Shown: positions 28,927 through 37,947, counted from the stretch's first letter. The stretch is 64,000 nt of DNA from Flavobacterium aquidurense (GCF_001404985.1 NZ_JRLF01000015.1:248001-312000), one strand, 5' to 3'. Program-made: numbers and translations. Notes: generated by a model from the letters alone, not told the origin.

Positions 28927-31869
28927 ATGAGCGAATTTGACATTACGGGCAAAATTCTATTGCCATATCTGAAAGATTTAGGAATCGATTCTTCAGAAAT
29001 ATCCTTTGAAGATTCCTTTACCATACGTCTTGGAAGAAACAAGCATGCAACAGGCAGATCAGATATGCTAGTCAAAAGACATGGAAGGAATCTTTTTGTC
29101 ATTGAAGTAAAAGCTGACTCGAAACAGCTTACGGATGCAGATAGGGATCAAGGAATTTCCTACGCAAGACTACTGGATGAAATAGCTCCTTTCACCATAG
29201 TTTCAAATGGGATTTCGACTAAAATATTTGACTCCATTACAAAAGAAGAACTATCAGGGACCATTTCAGAAAAATCTGCCTTTTATAAAAATGGATATAC
29301 CTTGTCTACAGATGAAGAATTAAAGCTTAGATATGAGGCCCTTAAGAACTTCATTGCAATGTCTCCTGAAAACCTGAAGATCTTCTGCGAATCAAATGTT
29401 AATGACCGGATGGGCATGATCATTGGCGATTCCAACAGTCGCTATGCGAAATTTATACAAAAATTATACGTTCAGCGAAAAGCGCTGATAGACTCATTCG
29501 AAGTCTTTATGGCTTCCGGTGATTCTGTCTTTGGTCTAGTGGGCGATGCGGGGGTGGGCAAAACTAATACGATGTGCTCCCTAGCCCTACAGAAACTGGA
29601 AGATTCCTTCGTATTTTTCTACAACTGCGCCATCATTACTTCTCCCTGCAAATGCATTGCACAGGATCTCAACATTACTTTTTCTACCAAGACAGAAAAA
29701 GATGTTGCGCTGAAAAAACTTGATGAATTGGGCCGTTATGCAGATAAGACCATTCTCATATTCATCGATGCTGTTGATGAGAGCACCAATCCTAACATAG
29801 CCCAGGAATTAAGCGAAATGGCTCTAATTGCAAAAAATGCTGATAAAATAAAGATTATTATCAGCTGCAAATCCAATATCTGGAATAACGTTCTGAAAAT
29901 CAAAAACAAACCTACGCGATTATATGACGAGATAGACAGCTTCCACAATTATAACAGCAGTTTGGAAAACCCCGGATATCACTTAACTGAATTCTCCGAT
30001 GAGGAATTAACCTCAATTCTTCCCCTGTATCAGAAAGAATTCGATTTAAAAGGTGAAATTTCGGATGAACTCCTTCCTGAACTAAAGAACGGGTTCTTTT
30101 TAAAGATATTCTGCGAAGTCTACACTGGAAAACAGATTCCGCGAAAGGTCAGCGACAGAGAACTTATCGCAAAATACTTGAAACAAACCCTTGAAGAAAC
30201 TGAGATAGGCTACGAGGCTGGAACAAGAACACTTTCCGCCATAGCAAACCTATTGATGAATTATACATATTCTCATACGGAAATTCATAAAAATGATGGT
30301 ATCGATGTGAACCATATCGTTGAAAGATTAAACTATTCTCTGGACCAGAAAATACCCGAAGATCTTTTCACCCGAAACATCCTAATCAGATCCAACAAAG
30401 AGGAATTCTACAATGTTTCATTCTATTACTCGAAAATCCGTGATTATATTATCTGTTTCCTTATTCATAAATTGGATAAAAAAAGCAATGCAGATTTTTA
30501 TGATCTCCTCACCTATTTTTATCAAAATCATATTGGTAAAAGCGCCTTGGACTTCTACGTCGAAAATGCATCTCAATCCCATAAAAATACACTGATTACA
30601 TTTAAAAAAGACAAGTGTCTTTCATACCTTTCTGCCTACAATTCTTATCTGGATGAAAACTTTTCCACTTTCAAAGAAAAGTTCGCTCCACATACAGCAG
30701 GTGAAATCGGTATTATCCTGCCCGAAGATCTCATTAACGGCGATGGCTACGCTTTCTTTCCACTGATGGAAAAGCGTAATTCCAACGTGGTATATCTTGA
30801 TCTCCGCAAGCCGTTAGATGCTCCTTTTAATAGCAATCCATTTTTACAAACAGGTGCTAAATCCTATACTACAAGCAATATCTCCCTATTGGCAGAAGAC
30901 CATGATAAGATTGTTAAGCAGGCTATCTTTAGCCAGCTCAGAGAAATAATCGGTAAGGAGATCATCGACACTTTTACTCCGGATGTCCTTCTATTGGAGC
31001 AGCTGGCAGCCATAGTATATCACTACAATGAAGAATTAAACTACCGCACCAAAATTGACGATTATTACATGCCGCGATATGAGGAAATTTACCCAATTGA
31101 CCTTTTGGATTTGAAAAACAGAATAAACCTATTTAAGATCAGGGAGCATTATAAATACAAAAATGTTACAAGTGAGGAACTAGCACAGCTTATTGAAAAA
31201 ACTATAAGGGAAAATCTGCCAATTCCTAAATTTACAACAAAAGGGCAGGTTCCTCCATTTGAGGGACTTTCAAAAATAGTGGATATGCTACTAGCAAAAG
31301 GATATCGGCAGATTGACGAACACTATCTACCACTGCCCGATATTTCCATAAAGGAAACAAAAGAAATGTACCAACTGAACAGACTGCAGAACTCAAACCG
31401 CATACGGACGGTACAGTTCAGTGAAAGTCAGGCCAAGGAATATACTACCAGCTTCTTCAGGCATCTGGAATACTGTTACAAAGAATTTGTGGAATACAGC
31501 TTTCCGACTTTAAAAGATTCTTTTAAATTCTATAATACCATGCCACACGAGTACATTGTTTACCTTAAAAACGCTGACATTCTTCAGTGGGGCGGCGTTG
31601 GTTATCGGCAAACGCAGAGCGGTAGTTTTGCTTTTTATTTCAAAGATTTAGAGGCGGAAGAAAATGCATTTATTGAAGAAAGCATTATAAGCATAAGGCA
31701 TTTTTCAATGGAATCAATACTAAAGGTCAATGAGTCATATCGATATAATGTCCAAGTGTTCGAAGGAATAAGCGCTTCAAAACTTGAGGAAAACTGTATT
31801 ATAAGAAGCTGGTTATACAAAATGCTTGAAAGTGACATGGACGATATACTAAAAATGCATGAGCATTAA
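28927..31869 (+). CDS. HsdR-type nuclease fused to NACHT/STAND-like NTPase
   Basis: The protein has 980 residues. The N-terminal domain (about 1-115) is a type I restriction HsdR_N-like PD-(D/E)XK nuclease: GRSDMLV (43-49, D46), LFVIEVKADS (56-65, E60 and K62) and motif QGISYARLL (75-83). The central NTPase has GDAGVGKTN (206-214) and TILIFIDAVDES (275-286), as in NACHT/STAND proteins. The C-terminal ~500 residues are a probable sensor with no named domain. The layout effector-NTPase-sensor matches Avs/bNACHT immune proteins, which oligomerise on a phage ligand and activate the nuclease. G/C content and codon use differ visibly from the KAP gene upstream. Confidence 0.7.
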   Translation: MSEFDITGKILLPYLKDLGIDSSEISFEDSFTIRLGRNKHATGRSDMLVKRHGRNLFVIEVKADSKQLTDADRDQGISYARLLDEIAPFTIVSNGISTKIFDSITKEELSGTISEKSAFYKNGYTLSTDEELKLRYEALKNFIAMSPENLKIFCESNVNDRMGMIIGDSNSRYAKFIQKLYVQRKALIDSFEVFMASGDSVFGLVGDAGVGKTNTMCSLALQKLEDSFVFFYNCAIITSPCKCIAQDLNITFSTKTEKDVALKKLDELGRYADKTILIFIDAVDESTNPNIAQELSEMALIAKNADKIKIIISCKSNIWNNVLKIKNKPTRLYDEIDSFHNYNSSLENPGYHLTEFSDEELTSILPLYQKEFDLKGEISDELLPELKNGFFLKIFCEVYTGKQIPRKVSDRELIAKYLKQTLEETEIGYEAGTRTLSAIANLLMNYTYSHTEIHKNDGIDVNHIVERLNYSLDQKIPEDLFTRNILIRSNKEEFYNVSFYYSKIRDYIICFLIHKLDKKSNADFYDLLTYFYQNHIGKSALDFYVENASQSHKNTLITFKKDKCLSYLSAYNSYLDENFSTFKEKFAPHTAGEIGIILPEDLINGDGYAFFPLMEKRNSNVVYLDLRKPLDAPFNSNPFLQTGAKSYTTSNISLLAEDHDKIVKQAIFSQLREIIGKEIIDTFTPDVLLLEQLAAIVYHYNEELNYRTKIDDYYMPRYEEIYPIDLLDLKNRINLFKIREHYKYKNVTSEELAQLIEKTIRENLPIPKFTTKGQVPPFEGLSKIVDMLLAKGYRQIDEHYLPLPDISIKETKEMYQLNRLQNSNRIRTVQFSESQAKEYTTSFFRHLEYCYKEFVEYSFPTLKDSFKFYNTMPHEYIVYLKNADILQWGGVGYRQTQSGSFAFYFKDLEAEENAFIEESIISIRHFSMESILKVNESYRYNVQVFEGISASKLEENCIIRSWLYKMLESDMDDILKMHEH

Positions 31870-32456
31870 ATTTTGGTTTAAAAATGTAGAAGCATTAGAA
31901 TAAGTAAACAAATTATTCAGCATCTGCATTTCTAGACATTTACGAACAAGCACTGCCACAAAAAGCGGCTAAAACGAAATGAATAATGCTAATTCTTGTA
32001 GCTAGTTCTTACTTAAATTTAAACGTATGTTGTTTCCTTTAAATACCAGCTGACAGAACCATTTTTGTAATTGATTAAATTATCAGGAATAAGACTAAGA
32101 ATATAATGGAAAAAATTAACTAGTTCCTTTCCCAGTCATTTCAGACATCCCAAGCCTCACCGGCCAAAACAACAAAAAAAATATATGGAAAGCTAAAGAA
32201 GACACAGATTAAAAATTCAAACATTCTAAACAAACTATAATATTTGTTAAGACAATTTGTTAAAATTCTGAGGTACACTTTTTTTCTATGTCTATTCTGA
32301 AATAACATATGAAATCGAGTATCTACTATCATTTCTCATAATTCGAAGCGGAACCTCTTTCTCCCCTCCTTATATCGAGATGATTATTTCTAGTTAGAAT
32401 ATTATTTTCGGTTTTATATCAGAATTGTGGCTCATTGCTTTTGGACTTGATATATT
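31870..32456. other. 587-bp gap between cargo and recombinase
   Basis: It lies between the convergent STAND nuclease and integrase genes. No gene, convincing terminator or repeat was recognised; a short minus-strand frame at 32141-32332 lacks any protein-like signature. Confidence 0.4.
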
Positions 32457-33716
32457 TTACACTTCTTTTTTCTTTAAAGATTCCAATTGTATAGCTTCTG
32501 ATGCCTTGATTTTCTTCTCATCTATTACTTTTGCATAGATTTCAGTAGTTTTTACGTCGGTATGACCCAGCATTTTACTGACCGTATAAATGTCTGTACC
32601 GCTCGCTAGCTGCAGTGTTGCAAACGTGTGGCGGAAGCAGTGGAAGGTAATATTTTTTTTAATTCCTGCCAATTCAACCCATTTTTTCAGGGGGCGCGAA
32701 ATCCACGTTATGTCTGTTAAGTCCTCAAAAACAAGCTGCTGGGGAAGCCTCGGTTCTCCGCAGAGCTGGAAAGCCTGCTGGGAAATAGGCATATATTCAA
32801 CAGCCTTTGTCTTTTTCTGTGTGAAATGCAGTTTAGCCATGCCATATTCCACAGTTATTTCTTTCCAGCGGAGCTTCTGAATGTCGGAATGTCTCAGTCC
32901 TGTAAGCGCTGAGAAAAGTGCGGCTCTTTTAAGGACGTCTTTTTCGCATGCTGTTGATGCCAGTACATTCAATTCTTTAATGGTCAGATATTCACGTCTT
33001 GATTCCTGCTCAGGGATGCCTTTTATTCTTGAAGATAAATCAACCGTTAAATATCCGTCTATAAAAGCTTGTTTCAAAGCCGCTTTAAATATAGAAAAAT
33101 AGGTTCCCGCACTGTTGCTGGAAATCATTCCTTTTCTATTTCCTTCTAGTGGAGCAGCTAATAAAAACAGTTTAAAATCTTCTGCCATTCTGTAATCAAC
33201 CTGAGAAAATATAAGGCTGTCTCCTGAATAGCTTTTTAAAAATTCTCTGGTCCGCTTCCAATTAATCTGTACAGATTTTGAACTTCGAGCATGTCTTTTA
33301 GCCGCCAAAGCTTCAATGTATTTAATAAAATCCTCCTGTCTTTTTTCTTTCTGTTCAACTAATATATTCTCAGCATCACTGTATAGATCTCTATTATCAT
33401 ATTCTTTCTGCCGAACTTTACGGATTCCGTCAGCATACAGCATTATTTCACGGTCGCTATCGCTTCTGCACATTATTATTCCGTTATCGTTGCGCTTTGG
33501 TTTGTAGGATTTGGTTCCCTCTGCATCTGTTCGGGCGGTTCTTTTTTTGTCCCACTCCACTGTTGTTACGGATCTGTTTATATATTCGCGGATTCTTTGG
33601 GGAGTTTTCTTTCCGGAAACCTCAACAGGATAGCTTTCTATGTAAACATACCATTCATTTTTGTTTTCTGCTTTTCGAAGACGCACAGTTGCCTTGGTTT
33701 TCAGTAATTGTTTCAT
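32457..33716 (-). CDS. Tyrosine recombinase/integrase of the island
   Basis: The protein has 419 residues. An N-terminal arm-binding domain (about 1-115), a SAM-like core-binding domain (about 125-225) and a C-terminal catalytic domain are visible. The catalytic residues are R275 (GLRHSD), H359-x-x-R362 (HCFRHTFATL), H385 (MLGHTD) and the nucleophile Y394 (TEIYAKVID). This is the Bacteroidota family found on mobile and integrative elements. Its gene sits about 560 bp from the right attachment core and overlaps the upstream HTH gene by 4 bp. The arm-binding domain fits the ggtacaaata repeats at both ends. It is intact and should catalyse integration at the dnaK 3' end. Confidence 0.93.
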   Translation of the reverse strand: MKQLLKTKATVRLRKAENKNEWYVYIESYPVEVSGKKTPQRIREYINRSVTTVEWDKKRTARTDAEGTKSYKPKRNDNGIIMCRSDSDREIMLYADGIRKVRQKEYDNRDLYSDAENILVEQKEKRQEDFIKYIEALAAKRHARSSKSVQINWKRTREFLKSYSGDSLIFSQVDYRMAEDFKLFLLAAPLEGNRKGMISSNSAGTYFSIFKAALKQAFIDGYLTVDLSSRIKGIPEQESRREYLTIKELNVLASTACEKDVLKRAALFSALTGLRHSDIQKLRWKEITVEYGMAKLHFTQKKTKAVEYMPISQQAFQLCGEPRLPQQLVFEDLTDITWISRPLKKWVELAGIKKNITFHCFRHTFATLQLASGTDIYTVSKMLGHTDVKTTEIYAKVIDEKKIKASEAIQLESLKKKEV

Positions 33717-33980
33717 ACAAAATCATTTCTGTTATACAAGTTATCAATTTCCATTGGAGCACTTACATACTTTCCGCTCTGTCTGGTTGGTATTGAATAT
33801 TTCCGGATATGGCTGTAGACAGTACCTTCAAATATTTGAAATTTCTCAGCTATTTCGCTAATGGAATAGCAGTCCTCTTTTTCAAGTCTGTATAATTTTT
33901 TCTTCAGTGCACTTTCAGATTCCCGCAGTAAGTCTGTTGTAAATGGCAAACATCTCGGGCATGATTTTGCGGTCAATCAC
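33713..33980 (-). pseudogene. Small HTH (excisionase-like) gene, apparently frameshifted
   Basis: The downstream frame encodes an HTH resembling MerR/excisionase-type domains: CYSISEIAEKFQIFEGTVYS then HIRKYSIPTRQSGKYV, ending 4 bp inside the integrase gene. No ATG starts this frame; only TTG at 33976 is available. In the +1-shifted frame a GTG at 33980 begins MIDRKIMPEMFAIYNRLTAG, a typical N-terminus for such proteins, which stops at 33915-33917, exactly where the HTH frame continues plausibly with ESESALKKKLYRLEKED. The simplest reading is one ~105-residue gene with a single inserted base near 33917-33926. A sequencing error or programmed frameshift is also possible. Confidence 0.5.
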
Positions 33981-34074
33981 TACAAGGCGGGTTCCAAGAT
34001 TAACTGAAGGAATTTTTCTCCGCAAAAAGACATTCTTTATTTTTCTCTTTTCATCGCCTATTTCCCTTTATTAA

Positions 34075-34142
34075 GGTACAATAAGTATACATAAGAGACA
34101 CTTTGTCTCCACTTAAGTGCCGGTGCAAATGTGGTACAAATA
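34075..34142 (+). repeat. Right-end arm-type repeats and palindromes
   Basis: ggtacaaata at 34133-34142, ggtgcaaat at 34122-34130 (11-bp phase) and ggtacaataa at 34075-34084 match the left-end repeats. Between them are gagaca-ctt-tgtctc (34095-34109) and the perfect palindrome cacttaagtg (34110-34119). This is probably the recombinase/excisionase binding region. Confidence 0.55.
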
Positions 34143-34170
34143 TATGATGAAAAACGATTAAAAAAGAGCA

Positions 34171-34227
34171 GAAACAATAAAAAAGAAAAAAGAAAAACCG
34201 CTATAAACATTAAGTTTACAGCGGTTT
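34171..34227 (-). terminator. Replacement dnaK terminator supplied by the island
   Basis: aaaccgct (34195-34202) pairs with agcggttt (34220-34227), extended by taaac/gttta with one mismatch. On the minus strand the stem is followed by a long T-rich tract. It lies inside the element, 40 bp beyond the new dnaK stop codon, and replaces the terminator left behind at 13998-14027. Confidence 0.8.
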
Positions 34228-34243
34228 AGCACTTATTATTAAC

Positions 34244-34263
34244 CGATGTTAATCGATGTTAAT
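34244..34263 (+). repeat. Tandem 10-bp repeat beside attR
   Basis: cgatgttaat is repeated twice without a gap, 12 bp from the attR core. It may be a core-proximal recombinase site or excisionase site. Confidence 0.5.
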
Positions 34264-34267
34264 TAAC

Positions 34268-36151
34268 CTACTTGACTTCTTCGAATTCAACGTCTTCAAC
34301 ATTGTCACCTTGCGATTGCTCTTGTTGTGGAGCTGCTTGTTGACCTTCACCACCTTGAGCGTACATTGCTTCTGTAGCTACTTTCCAAGCTGCATTTACA
34401 TTGTCTAATCCTTTTTGGATTGCTTCAATATCTTGAGATTGGTGAGCAAATCTTAATTCAGTTAAAGCAAATTCGATAGCTGTTTTTTGATCGTCTGTTA
34501 ATTTACTTCCCAATTCTTTCAATTGACTTTCAGTTTGGAAAATAGTACTATCAGCTTCGTTCAATTTCTCAGCTCTTTCTTTAGCTATTTTGTCAGCGTC
34601 AGCATTAGCTTCAGCATCTTTTTTCATTTTTTCGATTTCTTCAGCTGTTAATCCAGAAGAAGCTTCGATACGGATATCGTGAGATTTTCCAGTTCCTTTA
34701 TCAGTTGCAGAAACTTTGATGATACCATTCGCATCGATATCAAAAGTAACCTCGATTTGAGGAACTCCTCTTGGTGCTGGTGGAATACCATCTAAGTGGA
34801 AACGACCGATAGTTTTGTTATCAGCAGCCATCGCTCTTTCTCCTTGTAATACGTGAATTTCAACAGATGGTTGAGAATCAGCAGCAGTAGAGAATACTTG
34901 AGATTTTTTAGTTGGAATAGTTGTGTTAGACTCAATTAATTTAGTCAATACACCACCCATAGTTTCGATACCTAAAGAAAGAGGCGTTACGTCAAGTAAC
35001 AATACATCTTTTACATCTCCAGATAAAACTCCACCTTGAATAGCAGCTCCAATAGCAACAACCTCATCAGGATTAACTCCTTTAGATGCTTTTTTACCAA
35101 AGAATTTTTCAACTTCATCAGCGATTCTTGGCATACGAGTAGAACCTCCAACAAGGATAACTTCGTCAATATCAGATGTAGATAAACCTGCATCTTTTAA
35201 TGCTTTAGCAACTGGCTCCATAGAACGTTTTACTAAAGTATCAGATAATTGCTCAAATTTAGCTCTTGATAATTTTTTTACTAAGTGTTTTGGTCCTGAA
35301 GCAGTAGCAGTTACGTAAGGTAAGTTGATTTCAGTTTCAGCAGAAGATGATAATTCAATCTTAGCTTTCTCTGCAGCCTCTTTCAAACGTTGCAATGACA
35401 TTGGATCTAAACGTAAATCAATACCTTCTTCAGATTTGAATTCGTCAGCTAACCAGTCAATAATAACCTGGTCAAAATCATCACCACCTAAGTGAGTATC
35501 ACCATTTGTAGACAATACTTCAAAAACTCCGTCTCCTAATTCAAGAACAGAGATATCAAAAGTACCTCCACCTAAATCGTAAACAGCAATTTTTTGATCA
35601 GTTCCTTTTTTATCTAATCCGTAAGCAAGTGCAGCAGCAGTTGGCTCATTGATGATACGCATAACTTTAAGACCTGCAATTTCTCCAGCTTCTTTAGTAG
35701 CTTGACGTTGTGCATCGTTAAAGTAAGCAGGAACAGTAATAACCGCCTCAGTTACAGTTTGACCTAAATAGTCTTCAGCAGTTTTTTTCATTTTTTGAAG
35801 TGTCATTGCAGACAACTCCTGAGCAGTGTATAAACGACCGTCAATATCCACACGTGGCGTATTGTTGTCACCTTTTACAACACTGTAAGGAACTCTTTTT
35901 GCTTCTTCTGTAGTTTCAGCAAAAGTGTGTCCCATAAAACGTTTAATAGAAGCAATCGTTTTTGTAGGATTCGTTACCGCTTGTCTTTTTGCAGGATCAC
36001 CCACTTTAATTTCTCCACCTTCAACAAAAGCGATGATAGATGGCGTTGTTCTTTTTCCTTCTGCGTTAGGAATAACAACTGCTTCGTTACCTTCCATTAC
36101 AGAAACACAAGAGTTCGTCGTACCTAAGTCAATTCCGATTATTTTACCCAT
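34268..36151 (-). CDS. dnaK: Chaperone DnaK (Hsp70)
   Basis: The protein has 627 residues. Hsp70 signatures are visible: IGIDLGTTNSCVSVMEG at the N-terminus, VYDLGGGTFDISVLELG, VILVGGSTRMPRI, the linker DVLLLDVTPLSLG and the lid ending in VEFEEVK. It is an ATP-dependent protein-folding chaperone. The final codons GTC AAG TAG come from the inserted island, whereas the native GTA AAA TAA is stranded at 14051-14058; the protein sequence is unchanged. Transcription now ends at the island's hairpin. A sigma-54-like promoter candidate lies about 50 bp upstream. Confidence 0.98.
   Translation of the reverse strand: MGKIIGIDLGTTNSCVSVMEGNEAVVIPNAEGKRTTPSIIAFVEGGEIKVGDPAKRQAVTNPTKTIASIKRFMGHTFAETTEEAKRVPYSVVKGDNNTPRVDIDGRLYTAQELSAMTLQKMKKTAEDYLGQTVTEAVITVPAYFNDAQRQATKEAGEIAGLKVMRIINEPTAAALAYGLDKKGTDQKIAVYDLGGGTFDISVLELGDGVFEVLSTNGDTHLGGDDFDQVIIDWLADEFKSEEGIDLRLDPMSLQRLKEAAEKAKIELSSSAETEINLPYVTATASGPKHLVKKLSRAKFEQLSDTLVKRSMEPVAKALKDAGLSTSDIDEVILVGGSTRMPRIADEVEKFFGKKASKGVNPDEVVAIGAAIQGGVLSGDVKDVLLLDVTPLSLGIETMGGVLTKLIESNTTIPTKKSQVFSTAADSQPSVEIHVLQGERAMAADNKTIGRFHLDGIPPAPRGVPQIEVTFDIDANGIIKVSATDKGTGKSHDIRIEASSGLTAEEIEKMKKDAEANADADKIAKERAEKLNEADSTIFQTESQLKELGSKLTDDQKTAIEFALTELRFAHQSQDIEAIQKGLDNVNAAWKVATEAMYAQGGEGQQAAPQQEQSQGDNVEDVEFEEVK
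34275..34282. other. attR core site
   Basis: acttcttc lies within the codons for E-E-V near the DnaK C-terminus. To its right is native dnaK sequence; to its left the island sequence encodes the last lysine and the stop codon. Confidence 0.75.
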
Positions 36152-36201
36152 TTTTTATATATTTAATTTTGATATACTAATTTATAACTCAGGTGGCATA
36201 A

Positions 36202-36218
36202 GTCAATCTTTGTGCCAA
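36202..36218 (-). promoter_or_regulatory. Possible sigma-54-type promoter of dnaK
   Basis: TTGGCACAAAGATTGAC on the minus strand resembles the -24/-12 consensus YTGGCACGrNNNTTGCW, with a strong TTGGCAC half and a weaker TTGA half. The spacing to the dnaK start implies a leader of roughly 40 nt. Several TGTCA/TGACA half-sites follow upstream (36240-36300). Confidence 0.35.
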
Positions 36219-36336
36219 TATAAAAAACCAAAGTAAATTGTCAGTTTTACTGTCGGCACATGAAAAACAATCTGACAACATGACATTTTTAAAACCTGAC
36301 ATCCGTGGCATATCAGCACTTTACGTGTCATTATAA

Positions 36337-36417
36337 GGAGCTGTTTCCTGCTTTCCTTCCAAATCTTTTCCTTGCTAAACAAGCAAGAAAAAGGATTTTC
36401 CCTCCAATCAGGGCTAG
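36337..36417. repeat. Dispersed intergenic repeat, copy 1 (81 bp)
   Basis: Begins ggagctgtttcctgct and ends ctccaatcagggctag, with a variable stem-loop (cttgct ... agcaag) in the centre. A second copy lies at 52521-52597. Open frames through it are artefacts. Confidence 0.75.
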
Positions 36418-36531
36418 ACATTAGGTTTCATCAGAAAATTATCTTTATTTGATATTTTAATGTCTTTCTATATTTTCAATTAAAGACTGAAATATATACA
36501 TTAGCAACTTCTTCAATTCAATATCAGCCAT

Positions 36532-37800
36532 ATGGAAAACTACAGCATTATCATTTTTATTCTCGCCATCGTCATAGGACTATCTGCATTTGCTGATACG
36601 ATAAAATTACCACAGCCCATTCTTCTTGTTATCGTAGGAGTTGCAATTGGTTTTATACCTACAATGACCGAGATTGAAATTAATCCTGAAATTATATTCC
36701 TGATTTTTCTTCCGCCACTATTATATGATGCATCCTTTAATATCTCACCTAAAGACTTCAAAACCAATATTAATACCATTGGCACACTTGCCATATCGCT
36801 GGTTTTCCTGACTACTATTGGTATTGCAGTTGTCGCTTATTTTATGATCCCGGGAATGACCTGGCCATTAGCGTTCGTTTTAGGCGCCATACTTTCTGCA
36901 ACTGATGCTGTTGCAGCAATAAGTATCACAAAAGGACTCGGAATATCGCATAAAACCTTAACCATACTCGAAGGCGAAAGTCTTATCAACGATGCATCTG
37001 CACTTGTTGCATATCGTTTTGCGGTAGCTGCCGTAATGGGATCAGCTTTTATAATCTGGAAAGCAACTTTACAGTTTTTACTATTGCTTGGAGGCGGATT
37101 TTTAGTAGGTTTTGTAATGGCGAAAATCCTGTCTTTTATATTAAACAGAGTTCACAAAAATGCAAACGTTACAATTAGTTTTATGCTCTTAATGCCATTT
37201 GTCACCTATCTTATTGCAGAGCATTTGCATGTTTCCGGAGTTATTGCAGTGGTAATTTTAGGACTGGCAATTGCACGATTCAGTAAAAAGATATTTCCTG
37301 AAAGTCTAAAAAACCAATCCAGAAGTCTTTGGGACATAATTATTTTTTTACTCAACGGATTAATCTTCATTTTAATTGGGCTTAACTTTAGATATATTCT
37401 AAAAAATATTGACGACCATATGATTTTACCGTACATAGGATATGCTGTTATCATAACGATTGTCGCTTTACTTATTAGAATGGCAAGGATATTTCTTCAA
37501 AAAATCAATCTTCAAAAAGCATTTCATAATAATAAAGGAAAAAGAAGAGTAAGCGAACATGCGCTTTTAGATTTCAATAACAGCATTATCCTGAGTTGGT
37601 CTGGAATGCGCGGGATTGTTTCTCTTGCAATCGCAATTGGTATTCCAAAAGAACTCGAAGACGGCTCCCCTTTTCCTGAAAGAACCGTTATTATATTCAT
37701 TTCTGTCGCCGTAGTACTTTTAACGCTTATTGGACAAGGACTTACTTTGCCCTGGATTGTCAAAAAACTGAGCATTAAAAAAGAAGAATCACATTCGTAA
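36532..37800 (+). CDS. CPA1-family Na+/H+ antiporter
   Basis: The protein has 422 residues with about 12 transmembrane helices. It carries the CPA1/NhaP signatures FLPPLLYDASFNI, GAILSATDAVAA and EGESLINDASALVAYRFA, including the paired N-D residues of the ion-binding site. It exchanges cytoplasmic Na+ (or K+) for protons in the inner membrane. It is monocistronic and transcribed away from dnaK. Confidence 0.9.
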   Translation: MENYSIIIFILAIVIGLSAFADTIKLPQPILLVIVGVAIGFIPTMTEIEINPEIIFLIFLPPLLYDASFNISPKDFKTNINTIGTLAISLVFLTTIGIAVVAYFMIPGMTWPLAFVLGAILSATDAVAAISITKGLGISHKTLTILEGESLINDASALVAYRFAVAAVMGSAFIIWKATLQFLLLLGGGFLVGFVMAKILSFILNRVHKNANVTISFMLLMPFVTYLIAEHLHVSGVIAVVILGLAIARFSKKIFPESLKNQSRSLWDIIIFLLNGLIFILIGLNFRYILKNIDDHMILPYIGYAVIITIVALLIRMARIFLQKINLQKAFHNNKGKRRVSEHALLDFNNSIILSWSGMRGIVSLAIAIGIPKELEDGSPFPERTVIIFISVAVVLLTLIGQGLTLPWIVKKLSIKKEESHS

Positions 37801-37947
37801 CTTTTATTTCAACATTCTAAAAGTTCCTGTTTCATTCAGTATTTAAAAACATTTCAATAAATAAAAATCATTTAAATATTTGTAATGATTTTTCTATATT
37901 TTTACCTGAATAAAATACCAATTTAACTAAAACCAAATACCACATTA

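Larger units (their letters stand above)
14054..34274. mobile_element. 20.2-kb integrative defence island inserted at the dnaK 3' end
   Basis: The element is bounded by direct copies of acttcttc at 14054-14061 and 34275-34282. It encodes a tyrosine recombinase and a small HTH gene at the right end and nine plus-strand cargo genes, most of which look like anti-phage modules. No conjugation, replication or phage structural gene is present. Codon comparison at the two junctions reconstructs the empty site: dnaK ending GAA TTC GAA GAA GTA AAA TAA. The insertion replaced the last codons with GTC AAG TAG without changing the protein. It is probably mobilised by its own recombinase, or with help from other elements. 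Confidence 0.85.

Noticed and set aside
15002..31869. Interpretation of the whole cargo as one multi-gene system
   Set aside because: Gaps of 94-460 bp, different base composition and separate known architectures point to several independent modules.
32141..32332. 63-residue minus-strand frame between the STAND nuclease and the recombinase
   Set aside because: No start context, no motif, and composition like surrounding non-coding sequence.
14054..34274. Interpretation as a prophage
   Set aside because: No capsid, portal, terminase, tail or lysis genes are present; only a recombinase, a small HTH gene and cargo.
14000..34300. tRNA-associated integration
   Set aside because: No tRNA gene was found at either junction; the attachment core is within dnaK instead.
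36203..36421. 72-residue minus-strand frame upstream of dnaK
   Set aside because: It runs through the dispersed repeat and dnaK promoter and has no protein family character.
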